DNA of 9,670 nt, taken from Duncaniella sp. Its GTDB lineage: Bacteria; Bacteroidota; Bacteroidia; Bacteroidales; Muribaculaceae. This document shows, piece by piece, positions 1-5,751 of this stretch; the stretch's first letter is position 1, and the number at the start of each line of letters is the position of its first letter. Made by a program: the position numbers and the translations under genes. The notes under the pieces are model-generated. The model saw nothing but the letters and a program-made list of their open reading frames with translations. It searched no databases and was not told where the DNA came from. The DNA lies in NCBI GenBank assembly GCA_022511285.1, contig JAFLRW010000064.1, positions 1 through 9,670 on the forward strand, in the 5' to 3' direction.

Positions 1-659
1 TGCACGACGAGCCTATTCAGTATATCACCGGCGATGTCTATTGGCACGGCATGCACCTGTGTGTCACCCCGGCTGTATTGATTCCCCGTGTTGAGACTGC
101 CGAGTTGATTGATATCATTATTGATGAGAATAAGCGGAGGGAAGACCTTGCCGTCATTGACGCCTGCACAGGTTCGGGATGTATGGCGATAGCTTTGAGC
201 CGGAATTTGCCGTTTGCACGAGTGGTGGCATTTGATATTTCGGCCGATGCGCTCGCAGTGGCTCGCAAAAACGCCTCGCTAAAAAAAGCAAGAATCAATT
301 TTGTGATACACGATGCATTATCTCGTTTCCCTTTTGATGAGCAAAGTTTTGACATAGTGGTAAGTAATCCTCCATATATTACTGAGAGTGAACGCGGAGA
401 GATGTCAGCAAATGTGCTTGATTATGAACCTGCTGTGGCTCTATTTGTTCCGGATAATGACCCCTTGCGCTTTTATAAGGCAATAGCATCCGAGGCTTTT
501 CGAGTGCTTAAGCCGGGCGGAAAACTCTATTTTGAAATTAATCCGCTTTATGCGGCAGACCTTACGGCCTTTCTCGTAAATTCGGGATGGGAGGATGTGG
601 TGATCAGTAAAGATATTCACGGGCGAGATCGTTTTGCCAAAGCTAATCGTCCGCAATGA
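1..659 (+). CDS. prmC: Release factor glutamine methyltransferase PrmC (HemK), 5' partial
   Basis: PrmC transfers a methyl group from S-adenosylmethionine to the glutamine of the GGQ motif in peptide-chain release factors RF1 and RF2 in the cytoplasm. The reading frame is open from base 3, so the true start lies upstream of the window; 218 residues are visible of a family usually near 280. Visible residues 4-10 (EPIQYIT) and the stretch ending LIPRVET match the family's PLQYI...LIPRPET signature. The SAM-binding motif DACTGSG lies near visible residues 53-59, and the catalytic NPPY tetrapeptide at bases 366-377 binds the target glutamine. The C-terminal GRDRF is typical of the family. The stop overlaps the recX start in an ATGA, so the two are probably translationally coupled. 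The identification is firm; only the N-terminal domain cannot be judged. Confidence 0.95.
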   Translation, partial: HDEPIQYITGDVYWHGMHLCVTPAVLIPRVETAELIDIIIDENKRREDLAVIDACTGSGCMAIALSRNLPFARVVAFDISADALAVARKNASLKKARINFVIHDALSRFPFDEQSFDIVVSNPPYITESERGEMSANVLDYEPAVALFVPDNDPLRFYKAIASEAFRVLKPGGKLYFEINPLYAADLTAFLVNSGWEDVVISKDIHGRDRFAKANRPQ

Positions 660-1159
660 TTCGGAGCAGAATATTGACCCCCTCCGAGGCATGCGCTCGC
701 GCTGCAGCGCTGTGCGACAAGTGTGAGCAGTGCAGTCCGGATATTATTAAGAAGCTCACACAATGGGGGGTATCGTCAGCCGAAGTCTCGCGAATATTGA
801 AAAAACTCATAGACTCGCGTTATCTTGACGACAATAGATTTGCACGGGCCTACGCCCACGATAAGTTGATTTTCAGCGGTTGGGGTAGATATAAAATTAT
901 TCAGCATCTTCGGGCCAAGCGTCTTGAACGTGAATGTGTGGAGCAGGCCTTTGACGGGATTGAAGATTCGGAGTATCTTTCTGTCGCTGTTAAAGTGGTC
1001 AAGGAAAAGGCAAGAGGATTGGCCGGAGGACTGGGGATATATGAAAACAGACTGAAAACGCTCAGGTTTGCAGCACAGCGAGGGTTTGAACCGAGTGTTA
1101 TTACAAGAATCATCAACAGGCTTGTACGTGAACAGACTGAGACTGAAGCAGCTGATTAG
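656..1159 (+). CDS. recX: Regulatory protein RecX
   Basis: RecX binds RecA filaments and modulates recombinase activity, usually by capping filament growth. The 167-residue length is normal for the family. The sequence shows the expected small helical repeats: an N-terminal part with AAALCDKCEQC, then SRYLDDNRFARAYAHDK followed by SGWGRYKIIQHLRAKRL at about residues 53-90, which is the most conserved RecX block. The C-terminal part (about 118-160) fits the third repeat. The ATG at 656 overlaps the prmC stop by 4 bp, which supports this start. RecX lies next to prmC rather than recA, an arrangement I recall from other Bacteroidales, so its regulation here is probably tied to the housekeeping transcript and not to an SOS promoter. 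No LexA-like site was seen nearby. Confidence 0.92.
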   Translation: MIRSRILTPSEACARAAALCDKCEQCSPDIIKKLTQWGVSSAEVSRILKKLIDSRYLDDNRFARAYAHDKLIFSGWGRYKIIQHLRAKRLERECVEQAFDGIEDSEYLSVAVKVVKEKARGLAGGLGIYENRLKTLRFAAQRGFEPSVITRIINRLVREQTETEAAD

Positions 1160-1859
1160 ATGTGTGGCTGATGTGGTGACTGACGTGGTGGATGTGGTGA
1201 TGCCTCGCCTCTGCACCGTGTGCGCTACACCTCTTCTGAAGGGTGAAGATGTGATGTGTGTAGGGTGTATGATGGATTTTCCATCCACCAATCTGCACCT
1301 CACGCAGCCTAATATTATTCACGATAGGCTTGTGACGCTTATGGCACCTGTGGAGAGATGTGCATCGATGTTTTATTACTCAAAAGAGAGCCGGTATTCC
1401 CGTCTGATTGTCGATGCGAAATATCAAGGGCGTCCGTCTATAGGGCGAAAACTGGCAGGGCGTTTTGCCTCAGAACTACAGCCTGCGGGTTTCTTTGATG
1501 GAATAGATCTCATTCTTCCAATTCCGATTCATTTTCTCAGACGAATGCAGCGTGGATATAATCAGACAGAAGCTATTGCCGAGGGTCTGTCAATGGCTAC
1601 GGGCATTCCCGTCGGCTCTAATCTATGGGCAAGAAAATGGCACTCTACGCAGACACGCAAAAACGCGGAAGCGCGTCGTAGAAATTCAGCAAGCACATTG
1701 GCTGTGAGAAACCCACAAGAGTTGCTCGGAAAGCATGTTCTTGTGGTCGACGATGTCATCACCACAGGGTCTACTATGGTGGCAGCGCTTGAAACACTGA
1801 AACAGAGTCAACCGACGGTGAGGCTGAGTGTGCTTTCGTTGGCTCTTACACAGAATTGA
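1128..1859 (+). CDS. ComF-family phosphoribosyltransferase
   Basis: This is a ComF/GntX-type protein: an N-terminal zinc-ribbon-like segment followed by a type I phosphoribosyltransferase fold. With the GTG start at 1128 it has 243 residues. Cysteine pairs C29/C32 and C44/C47 form the metal-binding segment, and VLVVDDVITTGST at about residues 204-216 is the PRPP-binding loop. In competent bacteria ComF takes part in DNA uptake; in Bacteroidales the substrate is not established and no other competence gene is visible here. The start is uncertain. An ATG at 1068 would overlap recX by 92 bp and is unlikely. GTG at 1128 gives the typical MNRL-like N-terminus with a 32 bp overlap. GTG at 1164 or ATG at 1200 would begin after the recX stop at 1159. 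The N-terminus carries a small repeat of DVV residues (bases 1170-1199). Confidence 0.87.
   Translation: MNRLRLKQLIRCVADVVTDVVDVVMPRLCTVCATPLLKGEDVMCVGCMMDFPSTNLHLTQPNIIHDRLVTLMAPVERCASMFYYSKESRYSRLIVDAKYQGRPSIGRKLAGRFASELQPAGFFDGIDLILPIPIHFLRRMQRGYNQTEAIAEGLSMATGIPVGSNLWARKWHSTQTRKNAEARRRNSASTLAVRNPQELLGKHVLVVDDVITTGSTMVAALETLKQSQPTVRLSVLSLALTQN
1170..1199 (+). repeat. Three copies of GAYGTGGTG in the comF 5' end
   Basis: The 9-base unit GATGTGGTG occurs at 1170-1178, as GACGTGGTG at 1182-1190 and again as GATGTGGTG at 1191-1199, the last two directly abutting. Because the unit is 9 bases, gain or loss of a copy would keep the frame and only change the number of Asp-Val-Val triplets. Confidence 0.7.
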
Positions 1860-1865
1860 TGAATT

Positions 1866-2342
1866 TCACGGAACGTATTCAACAATCCTCTCAGTTGATG
1901 ATTTTCCTACATCAATGAGCCGTTGGTTGGCCGAACCGCGAAAGGGGAGAGTGACATCGCGCTGCTCGTCAATGTAAGGCCCGTCGACGAGCACATCTAT
2001 GTATTGCATCAATCTGCTGATAACCGTGGAGGCCATTGCTTGCTCATAAGTGAAGCCGGTGTAACACCACAGATTGTAGCCTCGCTCTTTAACCGCTATT
2101 GCAAGAGGCAATATCTCCTCAGCTTGAAAAAATGGGTCGCCACCGGTGAATGTTACGTCAAACTGCTGCTCATCAATGACAGTCAGCAACTCATCGAGAG
2201 TCATATCCTTCCCGGCCGAAGGGCTGTGGGTGTGGGGATTCTGACACCCGGGGCAGTGGTGGGCACACCCTGCAAAATATATGGATGTGCGTAGTCCCGG
2301 GCCATCGACAGTGGTGCCCGCAATTATGTCAACAACTCTCAT
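1866..2342 (-). CDS. nrdG: Anaerobic ribonucleotide reductase activating protein NrdG
   Basis: NrdG is the radical SAM activase that cleaves S-adenosylmethionine with a 4Fe-4S cluster and places the glycyl radical on NrdD. The 158-residue length is normal for this short activase. The cluster-binding cysteines are C26, C30 and C33 in CAHHCPGC, the CxxxCxxC radical-SAM motif. The sequence before them (DGPGLRTSIYFAGC) is the usual NrdG/PflA-like lead-in, and TFTGGDPFF near residues 64-72 is the SAM-contacting GGDP motif. The ATG at 2342 overlaps the nrdD stop by 4 bp (ATGA), so it is the distal gene of an nrdDG operon and translationally coupled. Its 3' end faces comF with 6 bp between the stops, leaving no room for a separate terminator. 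Confidence 0.95.
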   Translation of the reverse strand: MRVVDIIAGTTVDGPGLRTSIYFAGCAHHCPGCQNPHTHSPSAGKDMTLDELLTVIDEQQFDVTFTGGDPFFQAEEILPLAIAVKERGYNLWCYTGFTYEQAMASTVISRLMQYIDVLVDGPYIDEQRDVTLPFRGSANQRLIDVGKSSTERIVEYVP

Positions 2343-4546
2343 CGGTGCACCACTCGGTCTTTGAGCTCAGCGAGTTTGGCGCTGTTCCAACGGTCAGTGG
2401 TGCCTACGAGATAGCCGGTGATGCGCTGAATGCTGTCGATGTCTTTGCTGTGACATTTCGGGCACTCAGTCAGACCCTCCTGGGCATCTTCGTAACCACA
2501 TTGCATGCAGCGGTTGCGATTGTGGTTCACAGAGCCGTAGCCGATATTGTATCGGTCCATAAGGTCAACGATGTCGGAAATCGCTTTAGGATTGTGGGTG
2601 GCATCGCCATCAATTTCCACGTAGAAGATGTGTCCGCCGCGTGTAAGTTCGTGATAAGGCGCTTCTATCTCAGCTTTATGGCGAGGCGAGCATTTATAGT
2701 AGACGGGGACATGGTTGGAATTGGTATAATAGTCCTTATCAGTCACACCGGGGATTATTCCGAATGAGCGACGGTCTCTACGTGTGAATTTGCCGGAGAG
2801 CCCTTCGGCGGGTGTGGCCAGCACAGAGAAGTTGTGGCCGAACTTTTCGCAGAATTCAACGGCTCTGTCGCGCATATGAGTGATAATGCGCAGGCCTAAT
2901 TCCTGAGCCTCGGATGATTCTCCGTGGTGTTTGCCAATGAGTGCAATCAGGCACTCTGCCAGTCCGATAAAGCCAATGCCGAGTGTGCCTTGATTAATGA
3001 CTGACTCTATGGTGTCGGTGGGGCGGAGGGTATCAGAGCCGTTCCAAAGACGCGACATCAGCAAGGGGAACTGTTTGGCAAGAGCCGTTTTTTGGAAATC
3101 GAAACGCTCGCAGAGCTGGCGTGCAGTAATATCGAGCACAGAGTCGAGTTTCTCAAAGAATAGTCCGATGCGCTTGTCGCAGTCAGGAATGTTCATACAT
3201 TCTATGGCAAGCCTTACGATATTTATGGTTGTAAAGCTTATATTGCCACGCCCTATAGATGTCTTTTCGCCATAACGATTCTCAAACACGCGTGTGCGAC
3301 ATCCCATTGTGGCCACTTCGTAGAGATATCTCTGAGGGTCGTCGGGGGTCCACTTTTCGTGATAATTATATGTGGCGTCAAGGTTGACGAAATTTGGGAA
3401 GAAGCGGCGAGCTGTCACTTTGCACGCCAGCTGGAAGAGGTCGTAATTGGGGTCGGAGGGGAGATAGCTCACGCCGCGTTTCTTTTTCCATATCTGAATA
3501 GGGAAGATGGCTGTGGCTCCGTTGCCCACACCCTCATAGGTGGAGTTGAGCAGTTCGCGGATGATGCACCGTCCCTCAGCAGAGGTGTCTGTGCCATAAT
3601 TTATAGAGCTGAACACCACCTGATTGCCTCCGCGGGAGTGGATTGTGTTCATATTATGGATAAAAGCCTCCATCGACTGATGCACACGGCTGACAGTCTG
3701 GTTGATGGCGTGTTGCTTATATCGTTCATTTCCCTCCAGGCCATCAACCGGAGCTTTGATGTAATCCTTGATGTCGGCGTCGTATAAGATGCTAAGGTCG
3801 AGGTTGGTAAGGTCCTCTAATTTTTTGATTTCCTCTTTATATGACGAGCGCACGAAGGGGGCGAGGTAGAAGTCGAAGGCCGGGATTGCCTGGCCGCCGT
3901 GCATCTCGTTTTGAGCCGTTTCGAGCGAGATACACCCGATTATGCTTGCCGTCTCAATGCGTTTTGCCGGGCGAGATTCGCCATGTCCGGCCACAAAGCC
4001 GCAGCGGAGTATGCGGTCGAGAGGGTGCTGCACACAGGTCAAGCTCTTTGTGGGATAGTAATCCTTGTCGTGGATATGTATATAGCCACTTTCGACGGCC
4101 TCACGCACTTCCGGCGAAAGCAGATAGTCGTCAACAAACGGTTTTGTGGTCTCGCTTGCAAACTTCATCATCATTCCGGCAGGCGAGTCGGTGTTCATAT
4201 TGGCGTTTTCACGCGTGATGTCGTTGTTTTTAGCTTCGATGATTTCCAGAAACACATCGCGCGTCTTGGCTTTACGTGCTATCGAACGCTGGTTGCGGTA
4301 GGCTATGTATTTTTTTGCCACCTCTTTGCGTGGAGAGTTCATCAATTCGAGCTCTACACGGTCTTGAATCTCCTCGACAGTCATACGGTCGGGTCCGGTC
4401 ATAGTGATAATGTCGGAGATGCGGCATATTAATGTCTCGTCTTCGCCAAGCTCGGTGGTGAGCATGGCTTTGCGTATGGCGGCCTTTATTTTTTCTTCGT
4501 TATAGCCTACGACACGTCCGTCGCGCTTGATAACCGTATGTATCAT
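2339..4546 (-). CDS. nrdD: Anaerobic (class III) ribonucleoside-triphosphate reductase NrdD
   Basis: NrdD reduces ribonucleoside triphosphates to dNTPs under anaerobic conditions using a glycyl radical. From the ATG at 4546 the protein has 735 residues. An ATP-cone allosteric domain occupies about residues 3-92 (IKRDGRVVGYNEEKI). The catalytic barrel has the two conserved active-site cysteines, C171 in LTCVQHPLDR and C416 in MGCRTRVFEN. The C-terminus has four zinc-binding cysteines (C680, C683, C695, C698) and the glycyl-radical segment RITGYLVG with the radical glycine at G711. The frame is open up to 4633, but the promoter (4603-4634) lies inside that extension, so the 4546 start is preferred. 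nrdG follows with a 4 bp overlap. All key residues are present, so it should be active. Confidence 0.96.
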   Translation of the reverse strand: MIHTVIKRDGRVVGYNEEKIKAAIRKAMLTTELGEDETLICRISDIITMTGPDRMTVEEIQDRVELELMNSPRKEVAKKYIAYRNQRSIARKAKTRDVFLEIIEAKNNDITRENANMNTDSPAGMMMKFASETTKPFVDDYLLSPEVREAVESGYIHIHDKDYYPTKSLTCVQHPLDRILRCGFVAGHGESRPAKRIETASIIGCISLETAQNEMHGGQAIPAFDFYLAPFVRSSYKEEIKKLEDLTNLDLSILYDADIKDYIKAPVDGLEGNERYKQHAINQTVSRVHQSMEAFIHNMNTIHSRGGNQVVFSSINYGTDTSAEGRCIIRELLNSTYEGVGNGATAIFPIQIWKKKRGVSYLPSDPNYDLFQLACKVTARRFFPNFVNLDATYNYHEKWTPDDPQRYLYEVATMGCRTRVFENRYGEKTSIGRGNISFTTINIVRLAIECMNIPDCDKRIGLFFEKLDSVLDITARQLCERFDFQKTALAKQFPLLMSRLWNGSDTLRPTDTIESVINQGTLGIGFIGLAECLIALIGKHHGESSEAQELGLRIITHMRDRAVEFCEKFGHNFSVLATPAEGLSGKFTRRDRRSFGIIPGVTDKDYYTNSNHVPVYYKCSPRHKAEIEAPYHELTRGGHIFYVEIDGDATHNPKAISDIVDLMDRYNIGYGSVNHNRNRCMQCGYEDAQEGLTECPKCHSKDIDSIQRITGYLVGTTDRWNSAKLAELKDRVVHR

Positions 4547-4602
4547 CTTTTGCTGTTGTGTATTATGAGTGGGGGTGTGTTTGTGAACTAAGTTTGTGAC
4601 GA

Positions 4603-4634
4603 CAAAGTTACACACATCGCTCCGTTTTAGCAAA
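4603..4634 (-). promoter_or_regulatory. Bacteroidota-type promoter of nrdDG
   Basis: Read on the minus strand, TTTG (4634-4631) is followed after exactly 20 bases by TAACTTTG (4610-4603). These match the -33 TTTG and -7 TAnnTTTG elements recognised by the primary sigma factor of Bacteroidota, with the normal spacing. Transcription should start near 4596-4599, giving a leader of about 50 bases before the nrdD ATG at 4546. No match to an NrdR box was recognised around it. Confidence 0.8.
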
Positions 4635-4667
4635 CAAAATGAATAAAAAATCTGATAAAAATTTTTA

Positions 4668-4746
4668 TTTTGGACAACTTTTTGTGAATATAAAATCGCT
4701 AAAATCTTGATAATTAGCGATATAATATTGCGTTTTGGTCAACTTT
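4668..4746. repeat. Direct repeat bracketing an imperfect palindrome
   Basis: TTTTGGWCAACTTT occurs at 4668-4681 (W = A) and 4733-4746 (W = T), 13 of 14 bases identical. Between them lies an inverted repeat with 16-base arms at 4687-4702 and 4714-4729 that match at 14 of 16 positions; the inner eight bases, ATCGCTAA/TTAGCGAT, are perfect, with an 11-base centre. The unit sits roughly 70-150 bases upstream of the expected nrdD transcription start, so a regulator site is one possibility. Confidence 0.6.
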
Positions 4747-4805
4747 GAATATGATTGGGTGTTATTTTAGATATATTGGCAAACGCAGATGATGCTAAAA
4801 TCTTA

Positions 4806-4860
4806 TCAGCTTGAGTCAACTGTCATTATCTCACGAACTGATAATGTGGTTGATAGCTGA
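4806..4860. repeat. Compound hairpin / inverted repeat
   Basis: Three nested perfect complementary blocks face each other: TCAGCT (4806-4811) with AGCTGA (4855-4860), TCAAC (4816-4820) with GTTGA (4849-4853), and CATTATC (4824-4830) with GATAATG (4840-4846), around a 9-base loop. That is 18 paired bases in 55. No run of T follows on either strand, so it does not look like an intrinsic terminator. The right arm can instead pair with 4924-4942. Confidence 0.6.
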
Positions 4861-4956
4861 ATGAACGGGATGGGGGCGGAGGCGCTGACTTTTATGCTTG
4901 AGGTCAAAAAAGAGTGGATAATGTATCTCCAACCACCATTATTTTGCGCTATGATA

Positions 4957-4988
4957 TTAGTTTTTTATAATTTTATGTGGTAACTTTG
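4957..4988 (+). promoter_or_regulatory. Promoter of the polysaccharide operon
   Basis: A perfect -7 element, TAACTTTG, lies at 4981-4988, identical to that of nrdDG on the other strand. The position 20 bases upstream holds TTAG (4957-4960), a three-of-four match to the -33 TTTG, followed by a T-rich run. Transcription should start near 4993, leaving a leader of about 180 bases before the upxY start at 5176. The long leader fits the UpxY model, in which the antiterminator acts on the untranslated region of its own operon. Confidence 0.6.
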
Positions 4989-5175
4989 TGGTCGTTAATG
5001 TTTCTTCCCACGATATTGTATCATAATATCCGGATAAAAACGTGCTACATATTCAAGACCTTAAGAAATCGTCGGATGCGATAAACTTTACGTCTATGAG
5101 TTGTAACTGCTTAGATTTTAGCTATATATCATCTTTGCAGGAATAGAGATATTTTTCATTAGCGGTTGAAGGAGA

Positions 5176-5730
5176 TTGGAAGCAACAGACAGCTCAGAGG
5201 AAAAATTCTGGTTTGCAATGCGCGATCTTAAGCGCCCCAATGCCTCGCGTCCGGCATACATTGAGCTCGAGAGCCTCGGCTTTGAGGTGTTTACGCCGCT
5301 CACAGAAGTGATAGAGACAAGGGCCGGACGCCGCAGCAGAGTGACGGTCCCCTATATCCGCGACTTATTGTTTGTCCACACATCCCGCGAGCGTCTCGAC
5401 CCCTTGGTGGCCAAAACTCCCACATTGCAATATCGCTATGCCAAAGGGCTCCCTTACCGCCAGCCCATCACTGTGCCTGAGCGCGAAATGCAAATGTTTG
5501 TCACAGCGGTGGCCACGTTGAAAACCCCGATGTATGTGACTCCCGGCGAACTGACTGACAAAATGGTGGGCGCAAAAGTGCGCATTATCTCCGAAGGTCC
5601 TTTTGATGGCTATGAAAGCCGCTTGGTGAGCATCAAAGGCTCACGAAAAAAACGCATAATGGTATCCCTGCAAGGTTTCCTTTCCGCTCTTGTCGAAGTC
5701 TCACCCACTGACTATGTTGAGCTCCTCTGA
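5176..5730 (+). CDS. UpxY-family transcription antiterminator (NusG paralogue)
   Basis: UpxY proteins are specialised NusG paralogues, first in the operon of Bacteroidales surface polysaccharide loci, that let RNA polymerase read through premature termination in the leader of their own operon. This protein has 184 residues. The NusG N-terminal domain spans about residues 11-110, opening with FWFAMRDLKR and including VPYIRDLLFVHTSRERLD; a KOW-like segment follows at about 131-168 (GAKVRIISEGPFDGYESRL). A TGA at 5167 blocks upstream extension. The TTG at 5176 is chosen because the next candidate, ATG at 5218, would remove the conserved first strand with its tryptophan. An AAGGAG lies only one base before the TTG, too close to be a normal ribosome site. 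No upxZ-like gene follows. Confidence 0.88.
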   Translation: MEATDSSEEKFWFAMRDLKRPNASRPAYIELESLGFEVFTPLTEVIETRAGRRSRVTVPYIRDLLFVHTSRERLDPLVAKTPTLQYRYAKGLPYRQPITVPEREMQMFVTAVATLKTPMYVTPGELTDKMVGAKVRIISEGPFDGYESRLVSIKGSRKKRIMVSLQGFLSALVEVSPTDYVELL

Positions 5731-5751
5731 CCCTCACGCTTGATTTTTACA

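Larger units (their letters stand above)
4547..5175. other. Repeat-rich AT-rich spacer between divergent nrdDG and polysaccharide operons
   Basis: About 630 bases without a convincing gene. It contains the nrdDG promoter (4603-4634), a direct repeat around an imperfect palindrome (4668-4746), a compound hairpin (4806-4860), a G-rich stretch in otherwise AT-rich DNA (4867-4882), a possible 40-codon ORF (4861-4983), the promoter of the polysaccharide operon (4957-4988) and a leader of about 180 bases before upxY. The 10-mer GCTAAAATCT occurs twice directly (4698, 4794) and once inverted (5113-5122). No tRNA or insertion sequence was recognised. Confidence 0.75.

Noticed and set aside
776..1303. 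175-codon minus-strand frame across recX and comF
   Set aside because: It covers two well-supported + strand genes and its translation is of low complexity with no domain; a shadow frame.
1860..1865. Possible bidirectional terminator between the convergent comF and nrdG genes
   Set aside because: Only 6 bp separate the stops and no GC-rich hairpin with a T-run is visible around them.
2339..2400. NrdD C-terminus reads NSAK where I recall NSGK in relatives, suggesting loss of the radical glycine
   Set aside because: The radical glycine is the one in RITGYL (G711), which is present; the later position is not the radical site, so the enzyme should be functional.
3899..4432. 177-codon frame on the + strand antisense to nrdD, and a similar one at 3359-3787
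   Set aside because: Both lie wholly inside the strongly conserved nrdD gene on the opposite strand, have no recognisable family motifs and no promoter; they are shadow frames.
5027..5036. Perfect 10-base palindrome TATCCGGATA in the upxY leader
   Set aside because: Short and without a second copy or adjacent T-run; a 10-base palindrome is not enough to claim an operator or terminator.
4745..5056. 9-base inverted match TTGAATATG (4745-4753) and CATATTCAA (5048-5056) around the operon promoter
   Set aside because: Shorter than the GCTAAAATCT pair, with no extension on either side; expected by chance in AT-rich DNA of this length.
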